From NCBI GenBank assembly GCA_019639115.1, contig JAHBSM010000003.1, positions 186,001-250,000 of the forward strand: a DNA stretch of 64,000 nucleotides, given 5' to 3'. The DNA comes from Acidobacteriota bacterium. Its GTDB lineage: Bacteria > Acidobacteriota > Blastocatellia > Pyrinomonadales > Pyrinomonadaceae. This document shows positions 1-8,421 of the stretch, one piece after another. Under the pieces are notes generated by a model. That model did not search any database. It was not told where the DNA came from and saw only the letters and a program-made list of their open reading frames with translations. The translations under genes and the position numbers were made by a program. Numbering within the stretch: the stretch's first letter is position 1; each line of letters begins with the position of its first letter.

Positions 1-918
1 CTCGGCGGGCTGAAGATGGACAACGCGGCCGTACGGGCCTTTGTCCTGAAAATGGATGAACCACCATTCACCCTTTACCGTATCGACAAGCGCTCCCTGA
101 TGCGGCCCGTTGACGGAACTATTCCCCTGCGCCATAACGATCTTGCGTTCATACGGACCGTAAATTTTCCTCGACCTCAGGGCCAACTGCCAGCCGGTCG
201 CGACACCTCCGGCCGGGGCGAGTATGTAATAGTAACCGTCCTTTTTGTAGAATTTCGGGCCTTCGACGGTGGGATCGGCGTCGTGGCCGTCGAACACGAT
301 CACGCCGTCGTCAAGCAGGCTCATCCCGTCGACCGACATTCTGTTGACGACCAGTATCGATTTGGTTCCCGCACGGCTTCCCGCAAATGCGTGCACCAAA
401 TACGCATTGCCGTCGTCATCCCATAGCGGGCACGGATCGATCCAGCCTTTCGCCGCTTTGACCAGCAAAGGCTTGGACCATTCGCCCGCTGGGTCCGTGG
501 CTTTTGTCATAAAGATGCCCATATCCGGATCACCGTAGTAGATATAGAATTCGCCTTTGTAGTATCGGATGGACGGGGCCCACACGCCGCCGCCGTGCTG
601 TGGTTTGTCAAATAACTCGCCTGGTTCGAGCCGCTTTATGGCGTGGCCGATGATGCTCCAATTGACCAAGTCGCGGGAATGCAGGATCGGCAGGCCCGGG
701 ACCGCGTTGAAGCTCGACGCCGTCATATAATAGTCCGCTCCGACGCGCACCACGTCGGGGTCGGAGTAATCGGCATTTATGATGGGATTCCTGTATGTAC
801 CGTCGCCGCGGTCGGCGACCCATACACCCGAGACGTACGGCGTCGGCTGGGCCGGTGTATTCGCGACCGGCAGTGCGGTAAAGATCGCCAGAACGAGGAG
901 TGCGAGCCTACGATTCAC
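1..918 (-). CDS. GH43 glycoside hydrolase, 3' end beyond the left edge
   Basis: The gene opens at a GTG (918-916) and stays open for 306 codons to the left edge, so the C-terminus is missing. Residues 1-23 look like a signal peptide. The five-bladed GH43 pattern is clear: YSDPDVV (Asp53, expected general base), GGGVWAPSIRYY (110-120), WIDPCPLWDDDG (Asp161, expected pKa modulator) and TVEGPKFYKK (Glu219, expected general acid). The N-terminal stretch SSFNAVPGLPILHSRDLVNW resembles beta-xylosidase/arabinofuranosidase-type GH43 enzymes, so arabinan or galactan side-chain removal from pectin is a reasonable inference, but the substrate is not readable. The start overlaps the stop of the GntR gene (GTGA), so it is the last visible gene of the pectin operon. 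Family is sure, specificity is not. Confidence 0.9.
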   Translation of the reverse strand, partial: MNRRLALLVLAIFTALPVANTPAQPTPYVSGVWVADRGDGTYRNPIINADYSDPDVVRVGADYYMTASSFNAVPGLPILHSRDLVNWSIIGHAIKRLEPGELFDKPQHGGGVWAPSIRYYKGEFYIYYGDPDMGIFMTKATDPAGEWSKPLLVKAAKGWIDPCPLWDDDGNAYLVHAFAGSRAGTKSILVVNRMSVDGMSLLDDGVIVFDGHDADPTVEGPKFYKKDGYYYILAPAGGVATGWQLALRSRKIYGPYERKIVMAQGNSSVNGPHQGALVDTVKGEWWFIHFQDKGPYGRVVHLQPAE

Positions 919-1682
919 CGCTTCACAGGTCGCCCGTTAGCCGCGGCGGCCTCTTCCTGTTCCTCCAGGCGTTGGGCCTTTTGGGTCTCGATCAAGTGAT
1001 CGTGCATCGCCATTCTCGCACCTTCAGGATCATGCTCACGCATCGCACGATAGATATTGTGGTGCTGTTCAGCAGATTGTTTGAGGTCCTTTGCACGCTT
1101 TACCGTTTTGCTGCGGCTATCGAACAATATCGTGGCGACCATGTTCATCAGCGATGTAAGGATACGGTTGTTAGATGCCGCTGCTATCGTCTGATGGAAT
1201 CGCATATCGTGGACCAGATACTGTTCCGGATCGTTGAGTGAGGCATACATCCCCGCGATCTGCTCGCTAAGGAGCGTGATCTGCTCCGACGTCGCTCGCT
1301 CGGCGGCCATTGCGGCAATACTCATCTCGAGCGCAAGCCTAGCCTCGAACATCTCATCCGACGTGAACCCATGGAGAGCGGCCATCATCTTGAGTGGGCT
1401 GCTGTCGAGTGTTGGTGATTCTTCGGCTTCGGAAACGAACGTCCCGGCCCCTTGCCGCGATTGAAGCACGCCGACGGCCGTCAGCGAACGGATGCCGGCA
1501 CGTAACGTCGGGCGGCTGACACCGAGCATCTTTGCCAGGTCGCGTTCCGGAGGAAGCCGATCTCCCGGCGAGAGTTCGCCGCGATGGATCATCTCCTTTA
1601 ATTGATCGACGACGCTCTCCGCCGTGGTAGCCCGCTCCTGCGAACTCAGCGACCGGAATAGCTCTCTGGATCTCGGCACCAT
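915..1682 (-). CDS. FCD-type GntR transcriptional regulator of the pectin locus
   Basis: A 255-residue FadR-subfamily regulator. A winged helix-turn-helix spans about residues 20-84, with the signature GDRLPPERDLAKMLGVSRPT and wing QGAGTF. An all-helical FCD effector domain follows (about 100-235), carrying the D-x3-H motif in HDMRFHQT and later histidines (HHNIY, MHDHL) that bind metal in this family. FCD regulators of sugar-acid pathways usually sense a carboxylated sugar, so a galacturonate-derived ligand is my inference from the neighbours. It lies between the cupin gene (69-base gap, own promoter) and GH43 (4-base overlap). The ATG lies inside an operator-like half-site, which points to autoregulation. 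An AAAGG stands 11 bases before the start. Confidence 0.92.
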   Translation of the reverse strand: MVPRSRELFRSLSSQERATTAESVVDQLKEMIHRGELSPGDRLPPERDLAKMLGVSRPTLRAGIRSLTAVGVLQSRQGAGTFVSEAEESPTLDSSPLKMMAALHGFTSDEMFEARLALEMSIAAMAAERATSEQITLLSEQIAGMYASLNDPEQYLVHDMRFHQTIAAASNNRILTSLMNMVATILFDSRSKTVKRAKDLKQSAEQHHNIYRAMREHDPEGARMAMHDHLIETQKAQRLEEQEEAAAANGRPVKR

Positions 1683-1737
1683 AATTGGTAAAACCTTTTT
1701 CTGCGTCGATTATAGCCTTTGCCTCTGGCTAAGTCGA
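1681..1737 (-). promoter_or_regulatory. gntR promoter with degraded operator
   Basis: On the minus strand a perfect TATAAT (1714-1709) lies 17 bases after TCGACT (1737-1732, 4 of 6 matches to TTGACA). Right after the expected transcription start, 1695-1681 reads GGTTTTACCAATTAT. It has the same right arm and TTT centre as the perfect palindrome at 12131-12151, but the left arm is degraded beyond GGT. A repressor bound here would sit on the transcription and translation start of its own gene. Inferred from sequence only. Confidence 0.7.
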
Positions 1738-1751
1738 TACTGTGGGCCGGC

Positions 1752-2267
1752 CTATTTGCCGGGCTGTTCAACGGCAAATATCTTGATCAATATCATCGAG
1801 AATCCTTTGCCTGCTACGGTCCGCTGGTGCGGTGTCCCCCGCGGGACGAATACGAGATCACCCTTTTTTATCTTGATTTCACGCCCGCCGGTCGCCGTCT
1901 TCGCTCGCCATTCGCCCGGGCTGATCTCCTGCGGATCGATGAGCGACCCGCCAAGCACGAGCGTCGCTTCGCCTTTGAGTACATAGTAGATATCATCTGA
2001 GAGATCGTGCACCTCGTTGAGGTCGTCCACACGGCGAGAGTCGTGAAAAACGGCGACGCGCGTTTGCATACCGCTCGGAGCTACGATGTTCTCATTCGTA
2101 TTACCGGGCTTGGCGGCAAGCATCTTTTCTATGTCCGCCACCTGCTGACGCGATCGGACCACTACATCGCTCTTTGCTTTGACCGGCTCGCGCGTTTGTC
2201 CATCGATGGCCGCCGATGCCGTCAACGCAGCGGCAGTAGCCGCTATCACGCCGATAGGAATTCGCAT
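1752..2267 (-). CDS. Secreted single-cupin protein
   Basis: A 171-residue protein with an N-terminal signal-like hydrophobic stretch (about 1-22). The single cupin barrel sits in the C-terminal half: motif 1 around EVHDLSDDIYYVLKGEA and motif 2 around GDLVFVPRGTPHQ, with histidines and a glutamate as likely metal ligands. Small cupins in pectin loci (KdgF-like) can linearise unsaturated uronates, but this one appears exported and has a long N-terminal extension, so KdgF activity is only a guess. The start codon overlaps the GH105 stop (TAATG) and the ribosome binding site lies in the end of that gene, so translation is probably coupled. Confidence 0.82.
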   Translation of the reverse strand: MRIPIGVIAATAAALTASAAIDGQTREPVKAKSDVVVRSRQQVADIEKMLAAKPGNTNENIVAPSGMQTRVAVFHDSRRVDDLNEVHDLSDDIYYVLKGEATLVLGGSLIDPQEISPGEWRAKTATGGREIKIKKGDLVFVPRGTPHQRTVAGKGFSMILIKIFAVEQPGK

Positions 2268-4210
2268 TATTTTCTCCTCGTTCTAGCAAGCAGCCAGCTT
2301 GCCAACTCGTTCGCCGCTCGAAAGTTCTGATACTCGGCAGGCAGACGTCGTCCGTCCACATATTCGTTATAGAGCCACGGGTCGCCGACGACGAATACCG
2401 TTCCTTTGCCGTATCGAGCCGTCGCCATTATTATGTCGCCGCCTGCGGTCAGTACCGGCTTTGCGGCGCCTCTGACCGACAGCGTCGAGAGCTCTTTTAC
2501 AAATATCTTCCGTGTTTCGCGAAAGATCTCATTGCCCGCCGCGATGCTGATCGCACCCATAGCGTAGTCATTATTGACGACCTCGAACTTACGATCCTTC
2601 TTGAAATTTATGCCGAACCTGTCGGCGAGCCTGTCGAACCGGTCGAGTTCGCAGTTCTGTACATCATTGCCCATCAGCACGAGTACGCCGCCGCGTTTCA
2701 CCCAATCCGAGACGACCCTGATGTCCGCCTCGCTTATCAGATTCGGCTTTGCGGTCTCCTTTTCGTTATCCGGATCGACGATCATATAAACGTCGGCGTT
2801 TGCAAGGTTCGCAGCCGTCGGAGCGGCCGCTAGCTGTGATATCCGGGCGCCGGCCGAACGAAATATCTGGCCCCACGCGTAGAAACCCGCGTCGGCCTTT
2901 TCGTCCCATTTATAATGCCAGGTCTCGTCCTCGCCGGGCCGTACCTTGCTCTTGCGCACCTCGTGGTTGAAGTGATCGTCCAGCACGACGCGCTTTCCGC
3001 CGCCGATGCGGCCCCGTTCGAAAGATTCCATTTCAAGCGCCGCACGTATCGCCGGCCCGAGGCCTTTTGCGTCGTTGGTACGCACTTTCTCGCTCATGTA
3101 GTACTCAAAACTGCCGTCGCGATACGGATTGCCGCCGAGGCCCGAGACCGATACAGTGCCTTCCCAATCGGTCTCGCCGGCCGAATTCGTTTTAATGAAT
3201 TCGCGTTTGATACCTGCCCAGCCTCGGGTCGCCGTCTGCATGAATCGCTCGGGCAGCCAACCCTCGCGGACGCCCCGGGCCAACGCGTAAACGAACATCG
3301 CGGAACACGACGATTCAAGATAGTTCGGCTTGCGGTCCGGCAGGTCGAGGATGTCATACCATACGCCGCTTTTCGCGTCCTGCACCCGGGCGATGGCTTC
3401 GGCTTCGCGGTTGAGTATCGCGATCAGCTCGCTACGGCGCGGATGCGACTCCGGAAAGAACTCAAGCGTGTCCACCAGCGCCATCGCGTACCAGCCCATC
3501 GCGCGGCCCCAGACGTGAGGGCTGCGGCCTGTTGTCTTGTCAGCCCACCGCTGCTCCCGCGATTCGTCCCAACCGTGATAGAGAAGGCCCGTCTTGGGGT
3601 CTCGAGCGTGTTTCTCCATCCAGACGAATTGATTAGCGATGTCGTCCCAGTTGTCCTCGCCAAACACGAGCGAATACTCCGCGTAGAAAGGCTGACCCAT
3701 GTACAACCCGTCCAGCCACATCTGCCACGGATAAATATTCTTGTGCCAGAATCCGCCCTCTTTCGTCCTCGGATGCGTGCGAAGCTGAGATCGAAAGAGC
3801 TCGACCATCTTTTTGTATCTCTCGTCGCCGGTCACTCGATAAAGCGTCATCATCGCAATGGCCGGCGTGACATGATCGATGTTGTATTCCTCTAGGTGAT
3901 AATCCGCATGGGTGCCGTCGGGTTTGATCCAGTGGTCCATGCCGGTGCGTATATGGCGAAAGTACCGAGCGTCGCCCGTGGCATACCACATCTGCTCGAT
4001 CGCTTTTAGAATGACACCTTGCTCGTAGTTCCAACGCGGCGGGATGCCGGGCTTGTTGCGGCTATCGACCCAGATGCGGTTCATCGCAGTATCAGCTAGC
4101 CGTTCTGAAACCGGCCTCGACTGAGCGGCGCAATCAGCGGCGGTCAGAAAAGCGGCCGAGGCTAGGGCCGCAACGGCGAACAGGATCGCGGCGAAGTGCT
4201 GTCGTCTCAT
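2267..4210 (-). CDS. GH105 unsaturated rhamnogalacturonyl hydrolase fused to a DUF4350-like domain
   Basis: 647 residues with a signal peptide (about 1-29). Residues 33-390 form an (alpha/alpha)6 barrel of the GH88/GH105 type. MWLDGLYMG (164-172) carries the catalytic Asp167, matching the YteR-type pattern, and W-rich helices (GRAMGWYAMAL) follow. These enzymes hydrate the 4,5-unsaturated uronic acid left at oligosaccharide ends by pectin lyases, which fits the adjacent lyase. Residues about 400-647 are an additional domain (GGVLVLMGNDVQNCELDRF, GKGTVFVVGDPWLYNEY) resembling the glutamine-amidotransferase-like DUF4350 fold; its role is unknown to me. It is nearly twice the length of a plain GH105 enzyme. 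ATGA overlap with the esterase upstream and TAATG overlap with the cupin downstream. Confidence 0.9.
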   Translation of the reverse strand: MRRQHFAAILFAVAALASAAFLTAADCAAQSRPVSERLADTAMNRIWVDSRNKPGIPPRWNYEQGVILKAIEQMWYATGDARYFRHIRTGMDHWIKPDGTHADYHLEEYNIDHVTPAIAMMTLYRVTGDERYKKMVELFRSQLRTHPRTKEGGFWHKNIYPWQMWLDGLYMGQPFYAEYSLVFGEDNWDDIANQFVWMEKHARDPKTGLLYHGWDESREQRWADKTTGRSPHVWGRAMGWYAMALVDTLEFFPESHPRRSELIAILNREAEAIARVQDAKSGVWYDILDLPDRKPNYLESSCSAMFVYALARGVREGWLPERFMQTATRGWAGIKREFIKTNSAGETDWEGTVSVSGLGGNPYRDGSFEYYMSEKVRTNDAKGLGPAIRAALEMESFERGRIGGGKRVVLDDHFNHEVRKSKVRPGEDETWHYKWDEKADAGFYAWGQIFRSAGARISQLAAAPTAANLANADVYMIVDPDNEKETAKPNLISEADIRVVSDWVKRGGVLVLMGNDVQNCELDRFDRLADRFGINFKKDRKFEVVNNDYAMGAISIAAGNEIFRETRKIFVKELSTLSVRGAAKPVLTAGGDIIMATARYGKGTVFVVGDPWLYNEYVDGRRLPAEYQNFRAANELASWLLARTRRK

Positions 4211-4956
4211 CGTTTTTTCAGTAGTCTCCTGAGCGCGATGCGGCTCTCTCTGATGCCGTCGGCCACCAGCGACGCCATCTGCTCGGCTCCGGCAGGATCA
4301 AAATGCGTGTTGTCCTCGATGCCGTTCGGATAGTTGGGGTTCTCGCCCGGCTTGAGCTGCAGGAACAGTTGTCGTGACGCCTCGGGCCCGAGACGCACCA
4401 GCAAAGCTTCGCTTTTGCGATGCATATCGATCAGCGGCACTTTGTATTCTGCGGCAACCGAACGGAACGCCTCCGGGTATTCCTTTGGATGCTGATCGAC
4501 GAATTTGCCGTCCTTGTCGAATTTTCGCCGCATCACCGGCGTCAGGAGCACGATGTTCCCTTTCCGTTCGCGGACGTCCGTGACAAAGCGGGCGAGATTC
4601 CCTCGGAATGCGTCCGGCGGCGTGTAGCGTTCGCCTTTCTCTTTTGATTCGTCGTTGTGGCCGAACTGAACGAACACCCAATCGCCGGGCCTCATATCAT
4701 CCAGGATCTTTTGCCAACGGCCTTCTGCAATGAACGTCTTCGTGCTGCGCCCGTTCATGGCACGGTTCTCGATCCTGACGCTGCCATCTTTGAAATATTT
4801 ACCGAGCATCTCGCCCCAACCGGTCTCCGGACGCTTTTCGGGCAGCTTTTCCGCACACGTCGAATCTCCCGCCAAAAAGATCGTCACGACCGGCCTTTGG
4901 CCGGCGGCGACAAACGTCGATGCGATCAGCAAGGCAAATGCGAAGCCGGCCCTCAT
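4207..4956 (-). CDS. GDSL-family rhamnogalacturonan acetylesterase
   Basis: 249 residues starting at the ATG that overlaps the GH28 stop (ATGA); a longer upstream reading would run into GH28 and lacks sense. Signal peptide about 1-19. SGNH hydrolase blocks are all present: GDST (30-33, nucleophile Ser32), NGRSTKTF (68-75), GHND (99-102) and DNTHFDPAGA with Asp215 and His218 of the triad. This layout is typical of CE12 rhamnogalacturonan acetylesterases, which remove acetyl groups from galacturonate in rhamnogalacturonan I so that lyases and hydrolases can act. Position inside the pectin operon supports this. Confidence 0.92.
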   Translation of the reverse strand: MRAGFAFALLIASTFVAAGQRPVVTIFLAGDSTCAEKLPEKRPETGWGEMLGKYFKDGSVRIENRAMNGRSTKTFIAEGRWQKILDDMRPGDWVFVQFGHNDESKEKGERYTPPDAFRGNLARFVTDVRERKGNIVLLTPVMRRKFDKDGKFVDQHPKEYPEAFRSVAAEYKVPLIDMHRKSEALLVRLGPEASRQLFLQLKPGENPNYPNGIEDNTHFDPAGAEQMASLVADGIRESRIALRRLLKKR

Positions 4957-6362
4957 AGTGAATCGACCACCTTGCCGCCTATCTTCACTGCATTCAGCCT
5001 GAGGCCTTTTACATTCTTTATGATGCTCTCTTTTTCGATCTCGCCGAACGAACAATTGCTGAGCAAAACGTCATAGATCGGAGCATTGTCCAGGCCCTGG
5101 AGGTCAACCGCCCGATTGCCTTTCTCGCATGTGAGGCCATCGACCACATAGTTGCGGACGACCGGCGTATGTTCGCCCTTGGCTCCTTCTTCGTAATTGA
5201 AATCGATCTCGATCACCGCACGCGATACCTGGCCCACGGTGATATTGCGAAAATAAAAGTTCTCCAGCCGGCCGCCCCGCGAAGCATTGTTCTTGACCCG
5301 AAGCGCGGTCCATAGATCGGGACTGTCGAGCTTGCAGTTCTCGGCAAAAACGTTTCGGACGCCGCCCGAGATCTCGCTGCCTATTGTGATGCCGCCATGG
5401 CCATCCTTCATCGTGCAGTTACGTATGATCACATTCTCGGTCGGCACATTGATGCGTCGGCCGTCGTTATTGCGGCCGGCTTTGATCGCGATGCAGTCAT
5501 CGCCCGTGTCAAAATAGCAGTCCTCGATCAGCACGTCACGACATGATTCGGGATCGCAGCCGTCGTTGTTCGGCCCGTGCGACGAGATACGGAGCCGTCG
5601 CACCGTCACGTTCTCACACAAAACGGGATGCACCTCCCACATAGGCGAATCGACGATCGTGACGCCTTCGATTAGGACGTTCTTACATTTATACGGCTGT
5701 ATGAACTGCGGCCGCAGATAGTCGCGTTCGCTGCCGAAAACTCGCTGTTCGACCGGCACATTGGCGTCCATCATTGCATAGAGCCGCGCCCTTGCGTCGC
5801 GTTGGCTGATCACATTGGGGTCGCCGCCGTACCGCGGATTGCCGTGCCATTTCCAAAAGAAAGCCTTGCCCTGTCCGTCGAGCGTCCCTTCGCCCGTGAC
5901 GGCGATATTGGTCTCTTCATAGGCGTAGATCAGCGGCGAGAGATGCATCAGCTCCATCCCTTCCCAACGTGTGTGGACCACGGGCAGATACGCCCGCGGA
6001 TCGGTTGAGAATTTGAGCGTCGCGCCTTTAGAGATATGCAGATCGACATTCGACCGGAGCCGTATCGCTCCGGTCAGCCAAGTCCCGGCGGGCACCACGA
6101 CGCGTCCACCACCCGCCTTGCTGCAGGCATTCACAGCTCGGTCGATCGCTTCGCGGCAATCGACACTGCCGCCCGCTTTGGCTCCGAACCTGGTGATCGC
6201 GAACGTGCGTTTCGGGAACTTCGGCGGCCTGATACGGCCTAATATCTCCGGATAGATCAGCTCCCATGGCCCGTCAGCCTGCGCAAAGGCAGCACTCGGG
6301 AAGAGAGCTATTCCGGCGGCCCCGACGGTAAGATACTTGATGAATTCTCGTCTATCGTGCAT
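4953..6362 (-). CDS. GH28 polygalacturonase / exo-rhamnogalacturonan hydrolase
   Basis: 469 residues. The start is set at MHDRREFIKYL, which gives a twin-arginine-like export signal (RR then FIKYLTVGAAGIALF, cleavage near AFA-QA); upstream codons lie in the preceding gene. The right-handed beta-helix carries all four GH28 blocks: NND (265-267), GDD (287-289), GHG (321-323) and RVK (355-357, R-x-K). A fold-completing N-terminal region of the type seen in exo-acting bacterial members (FAITRFGAKAGGSVDC) is present. It hydrolyses alpha-1,4 galacturonosyl or related pectin linkages; endo/exo mode is not decidable by eye. It overlaps the esterase-lyase gene by 11 bases. Confidence 0.93.
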   Translation of the reverse strand: MHDRREFIKYLTVGAAGIALFPSAAFAQADGPWELIYPEILGRIRPPKFPKRTFAITRFGAKAGGSVDCREAIDRAVNACSKAGGGRVVVPAGTWLTGAIRLRSNVDLHISKGATLKFSTDPRAYLPVVHTRWEGMELMHLSPLIYAYEETNIAVTGEGTLDGQGKAFFWKWHGNPRYGGDPNVISQRDARARLYAMMDANVPVEQRVFGSERDYLRPQFIQPYKCKNVLIEGVTIVDSPMWEVHPVLCENVTVRRLRISSHGPNNDGCDPESCRDVLIEDCYFDTGDDCIAIKAGRNNDGRRINVPTENVIIRNCTMKDGHGGITIGSEISGGVRNVFAENCKLDSPDLWTALRVKNNASRGGRLENFYFRNITVGQVSRAVIEIDFNYEEGAKGEHTPVVRNYVVDGLTCEKGNRAVDLQGLDNAPIYDVLLSNCSFGEIEKESIIKNVKGLRLNAVKIGGKVVDSL

Positions 6363-8325
6363 TTTCAGTTCTCGATCTCCACTCGGGATATCGCTTTTCG
6401 AGCAGGTCCCGCGGGCTGTCAACGTACCAGGCATAGCCGTTTCGGCGCTCGGGCTCGATCTCAGCGACGCTGTATCTGATCACAGAATCGCGGCCAATAA
6501 ATATCGGCCTCATCGTTCTCAACTCATAGAATCGCGCCCAGATCGGAGGAGCCTTTGCGTCCTTGACCACGGTGTTCTCGCCATTTACCCGTTCCCATCT
6601 GATGCCGGTCAGCTTGTTGCGCTCGTACCAGGCGATCGCAGCTTCGATGGCGGCGACGGTCTCAGGCGTTCGCTCTTCGCCCATCAGATATCTGACGACC
6701 GCGACACTTTCCCCAGCGGTCAGCGAAGGCGGCTCGAACTTGCGTGCCCAAGCAGGCTGCAGGCTCTTTTCGTCATATTGAGCCGCCCAGATCGTTAGCT
6801 TTCCGTCGATCTTTACCTGCAGCTTGAGCAGCATCGCCGTTCCTCGACGCACCGCATCCTCTGCTTTTTGTCGCCTGGCGTCATCCACGAATGTGTATTC
6901 CGGCCGGCGTCTGGCAACGTCGCGCAGCAGTTCGAGGGCGTTGACCATCGCATTGTCATTGAGCGTGATCTCACGCGAATAATCGCCACGAAGCGGATAG
7001 AACTGCGGAAAGCCGCCGTTCTCGTACTGCATCGACAGCAGAAAATCAAGCCCGCGGTTGAACGCATCGCGATGAGCCTCGATATTCTTGGCGGTTATGA
7101 CACGCGCCAGAAACTTGAGCTGCGTGGTCGTGGCACCGTTGTCGATCGTAGTGTCGGACGATGACCGTTCCGCGATCAGTTTGGTCCGCTCGGCCTGCGT
7201 CAGCATCGTCGCCATATCGACGTTCTTTTCCCAGCCGCCGTTCGCCCGTTGATACACTAGCACCTGATTTGCGATGCGTGTGGCCTCGTCGACCGCATAC
7301 CAGTGGGCCGGCTGCTTGAGCACATCGCTCCAGCCGACAGCCGCGTTCTCAGGCCGATGCGAGACAAGCCATTCGTCCTTTGCGGTCGCCGGGTCCCAGC
7401 CGTCACGGCCGCCCAGAAAATATTCGAGCGAAAATGCCTTTATGTCGGCGTCTGAGAGCTTCTTTGCCCACGCGACGCGGGAGCCGCCTTGTGCTCCTCT
7501 GCCGGTCGATCCGTACTCGGCCATGTAGGCCGTTCTCTCACGCTGCGGTTCCCAGTGATGCCAGCCCTCCGGGCGAATATCGGCATCCATCTGAGTGTTT
7601 ATGAACACGGCACGGCCATAGTCGCGCCACGGACGCCCCAGATACACGCCGTACTTTGTATCGCTGCTCGTGAGGCGGCATTTGTTGAATACCAGCCCCG
7701 ACGGCTCGTCCGCCGCGAAACGCATCGGGGCGGTTATATATCCGTCAGCCTTGCTGTGGATTTGGCAGTTGTTGAAATACGCAGCCGCCTGCCCGAAGAT
7801 GAAATCGACGTGGCCTTCGATATAACAATCATCGTAGTATTGCCGCCCGCTTTTTGCATATAGCGTGTCCTGCCAGCCGATGAATCGGCACTTGCGAAAT
7901 ACTGCCCGGTCGGCTTCGACCAACGCGGCTACGGCCTGAGACCCCTGCCCGTATGAATTCTCGAATGTGATGTTCTCGGCTCTGAGGTCGTGGCCCCCGA
8001 CATAGAAGCTGTAGCTCGCCGATGTCGAACCGGCGTCCTTGTTCGATAGGCCGTAAGTGATCACCGTTTTTGCGGCATCGCTGCCGATCAGAGAGATGAA
8101 CGGCTTATTCGCCGGTATGCGAACTTGCTCGCGATACACACCCGGACGAACTTCGATAACGAACCGCTTGCCGTTGTTCTGAGGAACGCGATCGATGGCG
8201 GCCTGAACAGAACGCGTGTCGCCGGTCCCGTCAGCGGCAACTACGATATCGGCAGCGTATCCGGTCGCCGCGGTCACGAGGATCGATAACCACGCCGTCG
8301 TTAGAAGGGTCAGAAATGCTTTCAC
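6352..8325 (-). CDS. Bifunctional pectin methylesterase (CE8) - pectate lyase (PL10)
   Basis: 657 residues with a signal peptide (1-24). Residues 25-310 are a CE8 pectinesterase: GVYREQV (62-68), QDT (152-154, catalytic Asp153), DFIFG (174-178, second Asp) and LGRPW (229-233). Residues about 320-650 are a PL10-type pectate lyase with RANGGWEKN, TTIDNGATTTQ, YENGGFPQFYP and a final arginine-rich part. The fusion would de-esterify homogalacturonan and cleave the freed pectate by beta-elimination in one polypeptide, feeding unsaturated ends to the GH105 enzyme. A good ribosome binding site GGGAGAG precedes the ATG. It is the first enzyme gene after the receptor. Confidence 0.92.
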   Translation of the reverse strand: MKAFLTLLTTAWLSILVTAATGYAADIVVAADGTGDTRSVQAAIDRVPQNNGKRFVIEVRPGVYREQVRIPANKPFISLIGSDAAKTVITYGLSNKDAGSTSASYSFYVGGHDLRAENITFENSYGQGSQAVAALVEADRAVFRKCRFIGWQDTLYAKSGRQYYDDCYIEGHVDFIFGQAAAYFNNCQIHSKADGYITAPMRFAADEPSGLVFNKCRLTSSDTKYGVYLGRPWRDYGRAVFINTQMDADIRPEGWHHWEPQRERTAYMAEYGSTGRGAQGGSRVAWAKKLSDADIKAFSLEYFLGGRDGWDPATAKDEWLVSHRPENAAVGWSDVLKQPAHWYAVDEATRIANQVLVYQRANGGWEKNVDMATMLTQAERTKLIAERSSSDTTIDNGATTTQLKFLARVITAKNIEAHRDAFNRGLDFLLSMQYENGGFPQFYPLRGDYSREITLNDNAMVNALELLRDVARRRPEYTFVDDARRQKAEDAVRRGTAMLLKLQVKIDGKLTIWAAQYDEKSLQPAWARKFEPPSLTAGESVAVVRYLMGEERTPETVAAIEAAIAWYERNKLTGIRWERVNGENTVVKDAKAPPIWARFYELRTMRPIFIGRDSVIRYSVAEIEPERRNGYAWYVDSPRDLLEKRYPEWRSRTENAR

Positions 8326-8350
8326 GAAATAACTCTCCCGATACAGCTAC

Positions 8351-8392
8351 TGCGCCACATGGCCGGCAAACACCGGCCGGCCGTGTGACGCA
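8351..8392 (-). other. Intercistronic hairpin between receptor and pectinesterase genes
   Basis: The 96-base gap between the receptor stop and the pectinesterase start holds a long imperfect inverted repeat (TGCG.CACA.GGCCGG against CCGGCC...TGTG.CGCA). No T-run follows on the minus strand, so it is not a classical terminator. It could protect the receptor mRNA 3' end or tune polarity in the operon. Confidence 0.55.
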
Positions 8393-8421
8393 GATCCAGG
8401 AATGAGCCTGTGCTCAGGTTA

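Noticed and set aside
16..999. Plus-strand open frames opposite the GH43 gene
   Set aside because: They are antisense shadows caused by high GC at third codon positions; the minus strand encodes a clear GH43 enzyme.
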